This document shows positions 1 to 9,512 of a stretch of DNA of 64,000 nucleotides, piece by piece. Location of the stretch: the NCBI GenBank assembly GCA_016287755.1, contig JAEEWT010000003.1, positions 1 to 64,000 on the forward strand, given 5' to 3'. The DNA comes from Prevotella sp. GTDB taxonomy: Bacteria; Bacteroidota; Bacteroidia; Bacteroidales; Bacteroidaceae. Numbering within the stretch: position 1 is the stretch's first letter; each line of letters starts with the position of its first letter. A model generated the notes under the pieces. It was not told the DNA's origin and did not search any database. It saw only the letters and a program-made list of their open reading frames with translations. A program made the translations under genes and the position numbers.

Positions 1-146
1 TTCACCCATACAAACTTCCAGTTATAATAAAGGTTGTACGACAGGAACTCACCTCCCTTGAAGGCGGTGTTCTTGAACGTACACTGTGCGGATGCTGCCG
101 AGAACATGAATATGCTCAAGAGCAACAAGGTTATTTTTCTCTTCAT
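1..146 (-). CDS. DUF3108-like secreted protein, N-terminal fragment (runs off the window start)
   Basis: Reverse-strand ATG at 146 gives MKRKITLLLLSIFMFSAASAQCTFKNTAFKGGEFLSYNLYYNWKFVWVK: signal peptide plus a DUF3108-like 'GE.LsYnLyYNWKFVWVK' start. Open to the window edge. Confidence 0.7.
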   Translation of the reverse strand, partial: MKRKITLLLLSIFMFSAASAQCTFKNTAFKGGEFLSYNLYYNWKFVWV

Positions 147-208
147 AATCTTCTCTGTTTTGATCTTCATGATGTTTTATGTATATGATGACCTGAGTTT
201 CATTTCGT

Positions 209-2161
209 TTAATACGGCATATTCTCCTTCAGGAGCTCGATGCCCAGCTTCTTGGCCCTTTCAAGGTTCCTGCTCTTGATAGTCTTGGCCTTTTCGCCCT
301 TCTGCTTCACCAGCTCACCGGGCTTCAGCGCTGTTGAACTACCTTGAAGCGGACTCCACGTTTCGGTGATGTCCCATTTCTCCTTACACTCAATCTTCGA
401 GGGATAGTAGTAAACGGCTTCCGCCTGACGACCCTCGTCGTAGTTGCCAGTATCCCACTTCCCGTTATTGTTCTCGTCAACGAAGATGCGCAGGTAGTAG
501 GTGTTGGGGTTCACATAGAAGAACTCGGCATTACCCGTTTGCGTGCGCACTTCCTTCATCACCACGTCGGTAGAGCTTACCAACTGCGCCACCACGTTCT
601 TCCCTCTCATCCCGTCGAGTGTCATGAAGATGGTGCCGTAGGCATCGTTCGACTTCACCTTGAAACCTTTCTTGGCTGTATTGCTCACGCTGCCATAGAT
701 GTCAACAAAGGCCGCGGAATCGATTTCCAGACTATACTCAATATCTGGTCGCCACTCGCCGATTACCTCATAGGTACGCGGCACATTCACCTTCTCCCTG
801 ACCAGGAAGGGCGACCGATACCACAGCGTGTCGTGCTTCGAATAGAGGTGTATCTTTGACGTATCAGCCACTTCGAGAGGAGTATCGAAGGTAAGCACCG
901 GATTCTTGTCGGGGTCTATATCACCGGCAAAGTTCATACCGATACCCAGAGGGGGTACGGGCATCTCCTTCTGGAAGGGATCACCCCGTTTCTCGGCCTT
1001 CTCCTGTTTCTTCTTCCAGTCGGCATACTCCTTCTCCTTCTGTTTCAACCGCTTGGCATAAGGTTCCTTGGAGAGAAGCGACAGCGTATCAGTCTTCATA
1101 TACAGCAATCCTGCCGAATCGGTGGCATGATACTGCACCTCCATCTGCAGGGTGTCCTGGTTCACCAATAAGGTGTCGCGTAGCCAATAGGTAATGGAGT
1201 CGTTCTTCTCGGAGCTCTCCACCACGAAGGCATTCTCTGCATCGAAATCCAGTCCGCGGATTACAGGTAAATCGGCATCCCCATGACTGAATGTCAGGGT
1301 GAACCGGTTCGCCTCCTTACGCTCGCTCTTCAGCAAGAAACGGTCGGTCTGCTCTTCGGTAAAAGCCCTGAGAACAATATCATCAGGGAAGAAATGCGTA
1401 TAAGGCACCCGTAAGATATTATCGATATGCAGGGAGTCGCGCCAGATGGTGTCCTGACGGATATCAGGCTTGCAGCTGGGCACGATGATGTCCCTGCTGA
1501 ATGCAATCTTCTCACTCTTCTGGTTAAAGAAGTAGTTTCCGTCGGCATCCATCAGGGCATAGACACGATAGTTACCGGGCTTAATGCCTTTGATGACGAA
1601 ACGTCCACGACTGTCGGTACGACTCACACGCTGGAAGGGTTCCTTGCGGAATACCGAGTCGGCGAGGTTATCATAAAGTCCCACCATGATACCCTTGATG
1701 GGTTCCAGGTTCTCCGCCTCATATACATAGCCCGACACCTCCATCGTATCTATCTCGGTGCCCGTAGAGAACGAGTAGGTGTAGTTACCTAACGGGTTCC
1801 CCTCGTTATTATCGCTGATAGCATCGCTGAAGTCGATGGTATAGGTAGTATTCGCCTTCAGCGAGTCCTTCAGGTCGATAATGATGCGCTTACCCGCATC
1901 CTTGATGTCGGGCGCTTCCATCTGCGGCGGCGACACCACCACTTTCTGCGAAGCATCGCTAAGCTTGATGAACTCGTTGAAGTAGATATACATCTTATGG
2001 TCGGTCACCTCCGTGGCCTTGTCGGCAGGACTGGCCCCGAGAATACGCGGCGGGGTCTCATCATACCAACCGCCGTCGGGCTGACCCATCTTGGCACAAG
2101 AGGCAAGCAGACAGATACCTGCTGTCAAGAGGATATAATATAGTTGATTCCTTCTGGTCAT
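209..2161 (-). CDS. Ig-like (Big_5/SbsA-type) domain lipoprotein
   Basis: 650 aa; lipobox LLASCAK; 'PPRILGASPADKATEVTDHKMYIYFNEFI..' and 'ANTTYTIDFSDAISDNNEGNPLGNYTYSFSTG' typical of SbsA Ig-like domains. Confidence 0.85.
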   Translation of the reverse strand: MTRRNQLYYILLTAGICLLASCAKMGQPDGGWYDETPPRILGASPADKATEVTDHKMYIYFNEFIKLSDASQKVVVSPPQMEAPDIKDAGKRIIIDLKDSLKANTTYTIDFSDAISDNNEGNPLGNYTYSFSTGTEIDTMEVSGYVYEAENLEPIKGIMVGLYDNLADSVFRKEPFQRVSRTDSRGRFVIKGIKPGNYRVYALMDADGNYFFNQKSEKIAFSRDIIVPSCKPDIRQDTIWRDSLHIDNILRVPYTHFFPDDIVLRAFTEEQTDRFLLKSERKEANRFTLTFSHGDADLPVIRGLDFDAENAFVVESSEKNDSITYWLRDTLLVNQDTLQMEVQYHATDSAGLLYMKTDTLSLLSKEPYAKRLKQKEKEYADWKKKQEKAEKRGDPFQKEMPVPPLGIGMNFAGDIDPDKNPVLTFDTPLEVADTSKIHLYSKHDTLWYRSPFLVREKVNVPRTYEVIGEWRPDIEYSLEIDSAAFVDIYGSVSNTAKKGFKVKSNDAYGTIFMTLDGMRGKNVVAQLVSSTDVVMKEVRTQTGNAEFFYVNPNTYYLRIFVDENNNGKWDTGNYDEGRQAEAVYYYPSKIECKEKWDITETWSPLQGSSTALKPGELVKQKGEKAKTIKSRNLERAKKLGIELLKENMPY

Positions 2162-2180
2162 ATTCCACTTTTTCGGGTAA

Positions 2181-3683
2181 TTATTCCTTCAGCATCTGCT
2201 CGATATATTCCCTGCTGTTGCTCAGTCGGGGTATCTTATGCTGACCGCCTAGCTTTCCGTTTCGCTTCAGCCAGTCGTTGAACAAACCCTTGCGGGCTTT
2301 CACAATCTCCAGCGGCTGCAGGGTGATATCCTTGTAGCGCTTGGCTTCGTAGTCGCTGTTGATCTCCTGCAGCTTCTTGTCGAGAATAGCCGCAAAGACG
2401 GCCAGATCGGCTGGTTCCTTCGAGAACTCGATGAGCCACTGATGACGGCATTTTGCCTGATTGTCCATGAACACCGGTGCCGCAGTGTATTCCAGCACCT
2501 CAGCCCCTGTTTCCTCACAGGCAGCCTTCAAGCCCTGCTCGGCATTATCCACAATCAGCTCCTCGCCGAAGGCATTGATAAAATGCTTGGTTCTTCCGGA
2601 GATAATGAACTTATAAGGATTCTTCTGTGTGAACTTCACCGTGTCGCCAATCATATAGCGCCACAGTCCGCACGATGTGGAGATCACCATGGCATAGTTC
2701 CTTCCTATTTCCACACCCTCCAAGGGCACCACGGTAGGATTCTCCTTGTCGATCATGTCCATGGGAATGAACTCATAGAACACCCCATAGTCGAGCATCA
2801 GCATCAAGGCAGGATCGGCAGGGTCGTTCTGTATGCCGAAGAAACCCTCGCTGGCATTGTATGTCTCCATATAATGCATCTGCTCAGAGGGAATCAGCTG
2901 CTCGTACTGATGACGGTAGGGAGTAAAGGCCACACCACCGTGGAAGAACACCTCCAGGTTAGGCCACACCTCCAGGAGGTTCTGCTTTCCCGAGATCTCC
3001 ATCACCCGTGTCAGCACCGACAGCATCCATGAGGGCACGCCACTGATGTTCGTCACGTTCTGATGCAACGTCTCCTCGGCAATACGCTCCCGCTTCACCT
3101 CGAAGTCGCTCAGCAGGGCCGTCTGCTTCTTCGGCACGCGCACCAGGTTCGCCAGGGGGTTGATATTCTCGATGAGGATGGCACTGAGGTCACCCACGAG
3201 CGAGTTACTTAAGTTATAGTTAGGGGAATGACTGCCACCGAGAATCAACGACCTTCCGTCGAAGAGACGACTCTTGGGGTTGTTCTTCAAATAGAGAGCC
3301 ACCGAGTCGAAGCCTCCGCGGTAATGGATATTCTTCAGTCCTGCCTCACTCACGGGGATGAACTTACTCTTGTCGTTGGTGGTGCCCGACGACTTGGCAT
3401 ACCATTTCACCTTTCCCGGCCACAGCACATCTTGTTCGCCATGGCGCATCCTGTCGATGCTACCCTTCAGGTCCTCGTAGTTGCTTACCGGTACATGCTG
3501 TGCCCAGTCGTCATAGCTCTTGAAAGTAGAAAAGAGGTGCTTGCGCCCGAATTCCGTATCGCGCGCCTCTTTCACGAGATAGTGCCACACGGCATCCTGC
3601 AGCACCAATGGTTCTTGTTCATGTCGTTCCAGGTCCTTCTGTCGCGACTGGAAGACATGCTTCACAATTCCTGTCAGACTCAT
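2181..3683 (-). CDS. GH3 auxin-responsive promoter-like family protein (acyl-adenylate-forming)
   Basis: Conserved 'KWYAKSSGTTNDKSKFIPVS', 'YNASEGFFGIQ', 'GRTKHFINAFGEELIVDNAE'. Start moved to MSLTGIVKHVF because a -7-like TACCTTTG lies within the 5' end of the longer ORF (to 3737). Confidence 0.88.
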   Translation of the reverse strand: MSLTGIVKHVFQSRQKDLERHEQEPLVLQDAVWHYLVKEARDTEFGRKHLFSTFKSYDDWAQHVPVSNYEDLKGSIDRMRHGEQDVLWPGKVKWYAKSSGTTNDKSKFIPVSEAGLKNIHYRGGFDSVALYLKNNPKSRLFDGRSLILGGSHSPNYNLSNSLVGDLSAILIENINPLANLVRVPKKQTALLSDFEVKRERIAEETLHQNVTNISGVPSWMLSVLTRVMEISGKQNLLEVWPNLEVFFHGGVAFTPYRHQYEQLIPSEQMHYMETYNASEGFFGIQNDPADPALMLMLDYGVFYEFIPMDMIDKENPTVVPLEGVEIGRNYAMVISTSCGLWRYMIGDTVKFTQKNPYKFIISGRTKHFINAFGEELIVDNAEQGLKAACEETGAEVLEYTAAPVFMDNQAKCRHQWLIEFSKEPADLAVFAAILDKKLQEINSDYEAKRYKDITLQPLEIVKARKGLFNDWLKRNGKLGGQHKIPRLSNSREYIEQMLKE

Positions 3684-3822
3684 TTCCCTAAATAATTCAC
3701 GCCCTTTGGGCGTAAAGATATACGAAGTTGAGTGCAAAGGTAAGAATAAACTCTGTTACTCACAAATTTGAGAACATTTTTTAAGTCAGTGGGTTAGTTT
3801 TTGTCTTTTGCCCGTTTACAAT

Positions 3823-3888
3823 CTATGGCACTTTATTGTGCAAACTATGGTACTTTCCTGCGCAAACTATGGCAGTTTGTGTATTGAA
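3823..3888. repeat. 22-bp tandem repeat, 3 units (the third degenerate)
   Basis: CTATGGCACTTTATTGTGCAAA / CTATGGTACTTTCCTGCGCAAA / CTATGGCAGTTTGTGTATTGAA starting at 3823, 3845, 3867. Confidence 0.8.
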
Positions 3889-4016
3889 CACAACGGAAGA
3901 AGAACAAGATCTTAAAATTTGAAGAAAGAAAACAACAGTTTTAAATGGAACAGACAAAAACATAATAAAGATATGCATTTTTCGTTATTGTCGAAAGACA
4001 TGACCATTATTTATCT

Positions 4017-4889
4017 ATGTATTGGGTTTTTATTTTTTTCATATTAGTTATTGTTTATGTAGTTATCACTATCTATAGGGATAAGGCAGAGAAAGAATCT
4101 CATGATTGGCATACTGAAGACTATCATGTTGAGGAACAAGTCATAAGCAAGATGCAAGAATTGGCTTGCTGTCACACTACCTTTTATGATTCCACCGATC
4201 CCATCAGGATAGAAAAAGCATATAAAGAGGCATGTGAACGAGGAGGAAGAGAGGGGTTCTTTCCAGTTCTTCTTGTATTGGAAGACAGTTTTATGGACAA
4301 CATTCTAGACACGTTTGGAATTAAGGATGGCAAGAATGGTATTAATATGGATAAAGTTCAAATGTGCCGTCAAGAACTGATGCATTCAACAGAAAACGCC
4401 AAGGATTGGTTGGACATACGACTCCGTGAGTTGCAGAAAGGCTTTAAGAAAGAACACCCTGATTTCTATAAAATTGATGTGCTGGGTGAGCATGTGGAAA
4501 ATGGTATTGGCAACACGTCGTTCAGCGGTATCATCAATTACCAGACGGAGCGAACATATCCGCTGCTTTTAGCCGAAGTACCGGTAAAACAACCTTGGCA
4601 GATATTGGCATGGTTTCCTAATGGAGGAGGGAGTAATCGTCCTCAAGCAGAACATCTCGTCAGTGTTGCCAAGTATTGGTATGAAAAATATGGAGCCGTC
4701 CCTGCAGTCATATGCGACGGCATCCTTGAGTTCACTGTACCCCAACCTGTCAGTGAAGAAGAAAGTCTTCCTTTGGCTGAAGAGCACTATGCTTTCTGCA
4801 CCGATATCGTTGATGAAAATCTCGGAACAATCAATGCGTTGGCCGACGTGTTAAGAAAATCCACGGTTTGGCTCTTTTGGACGGATTGA
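4017..4889 (+). CDS. DUF4253 domain-containing membrane-anchored protein
   Basis: N-terminal TM helix; C-terminal 'WFPNGGGSNRPQAEHLVSVAKYWYEKYGAVPAVICDGILEFTVPQP...AEEHYAFCTDIVDE...LRKSTVWLFWTD' matches the DUF4253 pattern. Confidence 0.7.
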   Translation: MYWVFIFFILVIVYVVITIYRDKAEKESHDWHTEDYHVEEQVISKMQELACCHTTFYDSTDPIRIEKAYKEACERGGREGFFPVLLVLEDSFMDNILDTFGIKDGKNGINMDKVQMCRQELMHSTENAKDWLDIRLRELQKGFKKEHPDFYKIDVLGEHVENGIGNTSFSGIINYQTERTYPLLLAEVPVKQPWQILAWFPNGGGSNRPQAEHLVSVAKYWYEKYGAVPAVICDGILEFTVPQPVSEEESLPLAEEHYAFCTDIVDENLGTINALADVLRKSTVWLFWTD

Positions 4890-4903
4890 GATGAGACAAC
4901 GGA

Positions 4904-7900
4904 TTACGCAGACAGGAAGCGCATGAGGTCGCGGAACAGGGGGTTGATGGCGAGGATGCGGGGGTTGCCTGTGATGATAAGTTGCTTGCGGGCACGGGTA
5001 AGAACCACGTTCAGCTTACGGTCGATGATACGGGTGCTGCCATCATCATCAGTCTCCATAAAGCAGTTGGCCGTAAGAAACTCCAGTTGGTAGGGATTCT
5101 GTATGGTGAACGAGAAGATGATGACATCCCGCTGACTACCCTGATAGCGCTCCACGGTATCGATGGATATCTCCATAAGGGCAGGAATATTCAGTTTTTC
5201 TATTTCCCTGCGGATGACGGCAATCTGATTTCGATAGGGAACAATCACTCCAACAGTAGTGTTGGGATTGAAGGATTCGCTATTTTCTTCGTAGATGCGT
5301 TTCAGTTGTTCGGCCACAATCCTCGCTTCATCGGTATTTACTTTATCCGACAGTCCTGCATTCTTACAGAATTCCGAGGGGATGAACTGGAGGTTGGCAT
5401 TGGCAGGTTCCTGCTGATGGGGCAAGGGAACAGGTTTCAGATGCTCGTTGGGGTAGAACATCTTACAGGGGAAATCGGCAATAGCAGGATGCATGCGTCC
5501 TTGTTTATGGAGCACACCCTTGACACTGTCAGGAGCGATGCGAAGCAAGCGTTCGAAAAGTGATTGCCGACAGTCGGTGAGTCCGATAGCATGTAACAGC
5601 GAATGGTCTGTACGACTATCCTTTTCCTCCTGCTGCACCACTGCTGGCAGCTGCTTATGGTCGCCAATGAGAATGAAACGGTTGATACAGTTTTGTCCGT
5701 TGACATGCGCAGCAAGGAGTCCGATAATGTCGGGCTCGAGTATCTGACTGGCCTCATCGATGACGGCTAACGAGAAAGAACGCAGGTTGAAGAGCTCCGG
5801 ATGTCCCAACAATGTGGCCGTTGTTCCCACGATGATGGGTGTTTGAAGGATGCGCCCGCTGATGGCCTCCAAGCGAGGATTCTGCTCAATGATATTGGCA
5901 ATGAGATTACCATGGAAACGCGGATCACAACGATGCGCACTACCGATGCGGATGAAGTCATGGTGACTATCTGCCAACATCGAACAGATCTCATCGACGG
6001 CTCGGTTGGTATAGGCCATGAGCAGGATAGAAGCCCGCGAATCGATCAGCTCCTCCTCCACCAAAAAGCGAAGGGCCATACTGGTCTTACCCGTTCCTGG
6101 AGGACCCGTTATCAGGAAATAGTCATTGGCCTGCTTGGCACGAAGTAGCACCTCATCATAATCAGGATGATAAGAATGCGACAAGGTACGCGAAGTATCG
6201 GTTTGAGGCTTCCGCTGCCCTAATAGCAAGTCGCGACACTCCTGAGGGGCAGAGATAAAGGTATGTAAAGAACGGATAGCCGAACCTGACATATCCGAGG
6301 AAGCATGCTCAATGGCGTAAAGTGTGGAGTGTGGAATGTGGAATGTGGAATGAGGACGAAGGAGTGTGGACGAGAAGATGTCGGGGTTCTGCTGTCCATC
6401 GGAAAGGATTACTGTGACAGCATCACTCTGGATATGCTGCAGTGTTCCCTTGAACAGAATACTTTTGCGGACATCAGGTTCCGTTCCCTCGGGATAGGCA
6501 TAAAGGTAAACCATGTCGCCAGGACGGAAGTTCGGAAGGAAATCATCACCCTGATCAGGAACGCTGAGTGTAAGCGTGTCGAAACCATTGTATTCAGCAC
6601 TCTTCTCCTTCTTCAGAAGCTGCAAACCCACAAAGATATCCCCCACTTCCCTCTTCTCATGAAGCGGCATATTCCATAGGTCGGCACCGCACCTGCTGAT
6701 ACCCTCCTGCGCACCCAGCTTACTGACTCGCTGCTCCCGATATACGAAGGTCATCATGGTGCAATAATAGGCTCGTTCAAGAGGGGACAGACCATGAAGC
6801 GGCGCACAGATGCGCTGCAACGTAGGCAGTTTCCAACGCTTATAGAAATCGTTGTTGAGCTGTTTGACATTCACCGTTTCAGGACGGATCAGATCAATGA
6901 CCGACTCGAAGCCGTAACGGGCGATATATAATTCCCATGTCACGATGAGGTTCCGCAACTGAATGGCCTCGTGGAACAGTTTCTGAAAGAAGTTCACCAC
7001 CACCAAGCCATGACGGGCAGGATATTTGGAATAAAGCAGTCGGATATCAGTCTGATCGGTACCCAGATGGAAGTTCTGACGCAACACGCCAAAATACAAC
7101 AACAGCTGCACATAATTGGGCTCCAGCATCATGCTGCCATGCTCGTCGGGATGTCCTGTCTCGATGAAGAAGTTCTTTCCCGATTTCTGCTCCACCAACA
7201 GCTTCCCATCAGTGGTCATCAAGTCAACACGACCTGTGATACCTAATCGTTCGCACACAAACGAAGGTTCCAAGATGGCCTTATCCCTGTTGTTCTCCTC
7301 GAAGAGCGTTTGCACCGCCTCCTGGATATTGGCGGTCTGCCGCTTGGCATCTTCCAGGAACTGATCGGAATTGAAGTCGGGACAGGTGCAGAAATCCAAG
7401 GCTTTCTGTTTGAAGCACTTCATGATGGTAGTGTTCAAAGTGCTACTCTCATCGTTAATGGTATCGTCGAGCGACTTACTGGCGAAGTGTCCCAACAAGA
7501 TGGCCTGAGAGACTGCCGAGGGCGCCATGCGGTTCAGTGTGTACATCAGCGGGTGATGCCCGAATTTCTCGAAGCAACGTGCAATACTACTGATATCGAT
7601 GAGGAAGTCGGGCTCGACAACGATGAGAGAAGGAATCAACCGCTCTTCTTCTTTCCTCACCTCCAGCAGATTCAACTGCATCCCTTCCTGCAGCACATCC
7701 TTCAGGTAGTGCAGATGCTCGGCGGTGTAGTCAATTAGCACAACATCGGTGGTTTCCTCCTCTCCTGTTGTGGCCGTAATCACCTCCTCGTTCCACTCCT
7801 GAACAATGCAGCGAAGATAATCGTAACGTTTCTCGCTCTGCGTATCGGGAAGCCGATTTGTAGCAGGAATGCGGGTGACGATTTCGTGGGGAATGGCGAC

Positions 7901-8278
7901 CTGGAAGACTGTAGAGATAAAAAGACTGAGGGCACGGATGTCGTACATCAGTTCATCATACGACAAAGGTTCATGACGATTGCTATGCCGGCGCATCGTC
8001 TGAATGGCTATTCTGTCACTGATGGATACATGATGCTTCTTACAAAGATAGTCCACCTGCGAGAACAGGTTTCCATAGGCTTGGTTGGTATCACGTATGG
8101 CCTCATGACAGGCAAGGACGAGAATGCGATGAATAGTTGTTTCGAGGAGTGTGGAGGGAGGAGTGTGAAGGGAGTTTTGCTCTGCAAAGAACTTTGAACT
8201 TTGGTCCAACAGTTCCTTGATCTGCGCAAACAAATCGTTGGCAGATACCCTATATGACTGGCTCTCCATGTGGTTCAT
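4904..8278 (-). CDS. Dna2-like superfamily I helicase with N-terminal PD-(D/E)XK (Cas4/RecB-like) nuclease domain
   Basis: 1124 aa; 'GITGRVDLMTTDGKLLVEQKSGK' nuclease motif; 'ITGPPGTGKTSMALRF' Walker A; 'LAVIDEASQILEP'; 'FILIGDHKQLPAVV'; 'VERYQGSQRDVIIFS'; 'LNVVLTRARKQLIITG'. Confidence 0.9.
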   Translation of the reverse strand: MNHMESQSYRVSANDLFAQIKELLDQSSKFFAEQNSLHTPPSTLLETTIHRILVLACHEAIRDTNQAYGNLFSQVDYLCKKHHVSISDRIAIQTMRRHSNRHEPLSYDELMYDIRALSLFISTVFQVAIPHEIVTRIPATNRLPDTQSEKRYDYLRCIVQEWNEEVITATTGEEETTDVVLIDYTAEHLHYLKDVLQEGMQLNLLEVRKEEERLIPSLIVVEPDFLIDISSIARCFEKFGHHPLMYTLNRMAPSAVSQAILLGHFASKSLDDTINDESSTLNTTIMKCFKQKALDFCTCPDFNSDQFLEDAKRQTANIQEAVQTLFEENNRDKAILEPSFVCERLGITGRVDLMTTDGKLLVEQKSGKNFFIETGHPDEHGSMMLEPNYVQLLLYFGVLRQNFHLGTDQTDIRLLYSKYPARHGLVVVNFFQKLFHEAIQLRNLIVTWELYIARYGFESVIDLIRPETVNVKQLNNDFYKRWKLPTLQRICAPLHGLSPLERAYYCTMMTFVYREQRVSKLGAQEGISRCGADLWNMPLHEKREVGDIFVGLQLLKKEKSAEYNGFDTLTLSVPDQGDDFLPNFRPGDMVYLYAYPEGTEPDVRKSILFKGTLQHIQSDAVTVILSDGQQNPDIFSSTLLRPHSTFHIPHSTLYAIEHASSDMSGSAIRSLHTFISAPQECRDLLLGQRKPQTDTSRTLSHSYHPDYDEVLLRAKQANDYFLITGPPGTGKTSMALRFLVEEELIDSRASILLMAYTNRAVDEICSMLADSHHDFIRIGSAHRCDPRFHGNLIANIIEQNPRLEAISGRILQTPIIVGTTATLLGHPELFNLRSFSLAVIDEASQILEPDIIGLLAAHVNGQNCINRFILIGDHKQLPAVVQQEEKDSRTDHSLLHAIGLTDCRQSLFERLLRIAPDSVKGVLHKQGRMHPAIADFPCKMFYPNEHLKPVPLPHQQEPANANLQFIPSEFCKNAGLSDKVNTDEARIVAEQLKRIYEENSESFNPNTTVGVIVPYRNQIAVIRREIEKLNIPALMEISIDTVERYQGSQRDVIIFSFTIQNPYQLEFLTANCFMETDDDGSTRIIDRKLNVVLTRARKQLIITGNPRILAINPLFRDLMRFLSA
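6322..6370. repeat. Heptamer array (RTGTGGA x7) inside the helicase ORF
   Basis: GTGTGGA GTGTGGA ATGTGGA ATGTGGA ATGAGGA CGAAGGA GTGTGGA. Confidence 0.85.
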
Positions 8279-8344
8279 CCTTTTTCTCTACGAATTTGAC
8301 GAATTTGACGAATCATTTCTCATTCCACACTCCACACTCCTCAA

Positions 8345-9376
8345 TCAACCCGCATTCCCCAAACGCTCAAAGAACGTGATGATTTCCTCCCACGTCTTGA
8401 AGGTATCACTGCCGAAGGCAATGCGTGTTCCCAGGAAATCATCCGACCGGTTGTTCGAGGTATTGTCAATGAGGTAATCGCCGTAGAGCAGATCCTTCCT
8501 GTGAGTAAAGACTAGATGTCTGTAGGCAGGAACATTCACGTTTTCCTGTACCCACTGACAGATATCCTGCGTGGAGGAAAGATCACGGTAGGGCGCCTCT
8601 GCTACGATGAATACATTATACGTCTCTATGAGATAGCGGAACGCCTTCATGGCTGAAGAGCGCTGCATACCCCTGTTGTCACGCAGTGTATCAATGGTAG
8701 TGTAAATGATCTGACGTTCCCGTCCCTCCTGCTTATCGTCTATCCAGCGTATCAGCGGCATCACACTGTCGTGGAACACCTTGTCGTTGGTTCGATGCTC
8801 CCCATGGAACGAGATACCTTGCGTGTAGTGCTGCATATAGAGGTCGTAGGTGTCCACCAGCTCGTCTTTATCGCCAAAGAGCGCCCACACACGATGACGT
8901 TCTGCCATTCGCTCCTCGTCAGGAAGTTGCTCAAGATACTTGAAACACTGCTCCTGCATCTCATGGTATTCCTTCACGATGGCTTTCGTAACCATGAATT
9001 CCTGAATACCATCCTTACGCGGGTTCTGGAACACCTGCTTACCCGTCATACCGTGAGCGCCCATGGTATCGGCAATCTCGAAAGCCGGATTGATGAGGAT
9101 ACGGTCGTAGCCATAGAGCATTTCTGTGTACATGCCTCCCATCGATGTGCCGATAATCAGATCGGGCTTCTCCCTTTCTGTCATAGCCTTCAGCATGGCC
9201 ATTCCTTCAGCAGGATGTATCGGGATATCCTCGGCCACCACAGTGGCGTTAGGCAGCATCTCTTGAATGCGTTTCACCGTGCCCGTCTGACCAGATGAGC
9301 CGAAACCATGTACATACATAATCTTCTTCCCTTTCATGATGTCAGGGAACTGTTTGATATAACTGTTTGTTTCCAT
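8345..9376 (-). CDS. YqiA/YcfP-like alpha/beta hydrolase fused to a C-terminal 5'(3')-deoxyribonucleotidase-like HAD domain
   Basis: N-terminus 'MYVHGFGSSGQTGTVKRIQ...IIGTSMGGMYTEML' (GxSxG); C-terminus 'FIVAEAPYRDLS..ICQWVQENVN..AYRHLVFTHRKDLLYGDYLIDNTSNN..FLGTRIAFGSDTFKTWEEIITFF' resembles the NT5C family. Confidence 0.8.
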   Translation of the reverse strand: METNSYIKQFPDIMKGKKIMYVHGFGSSGQTGTVKRIQEMLPNATVVAEDIPIHPAEGMAMLKAMTEREKPDLIIGTSMGGMYTEMLYGYDRILINPAFEIADTMGAHGMTGKQVFQNPRKDGIQEFMVTKAIVKEYHEMQEQCFKYLEQLPDEERMAERHRVWALFGDKDELVDTYDLYMQHYTQGISFHGEHRTNDKVFHDSVMPLIRWIDDKQEGRERQIIYTTIDTLRDNRGMQRSSAMKAFRYLIETYNVFIVAEAPYRDLSSTQDICQWVQENVNVPAYRHLVFTHRKDLLYGDYLIDNTSNNRSDDFLGTRIAFGSDTFKTWEEIITFFERLGNAG

Positions 9377-9477
9377 ATTGCTCTACAAAGATACGCTTTT
9401 TTTGCTACTTCATTCCCGTTCTATACATAAAATTTACAAAAACATTGACAAAACATGTGTTGATTCGTTTTTTTTTG

Positions 9478-9485
9478 TATCTTTG
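9478..9485 (+). promoter_or_regulatory. -7 element TATCTTTG upstream of the 9513 CDS
   Basis: Exact TAnnTTTG 28 bp before the start codon; the -33 match is weak. Confidence 0.5.
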
Positions 9486-9512
9486 TAGCAGATTACTAAC
9501 CATTATCAATTC

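Noticed and set aside
2181-3737. Longer start (MHSTSYIFTPKGREL...) for the GH3 protein
   Set aside because: A -7-like TACCTTTG lies at the 5' end of this extension, so MSLTGIVKHVF at 3683 is the more likely start.
4904-8278. Possible Cas4-linked defence island around the Dna2-like helicase
   Set aside because: Neighbours are housekeeping or unknown genes (DUF4253, YqiA-like); a PD-(D/E)XK-helicase fusion alone does not support a defence system.
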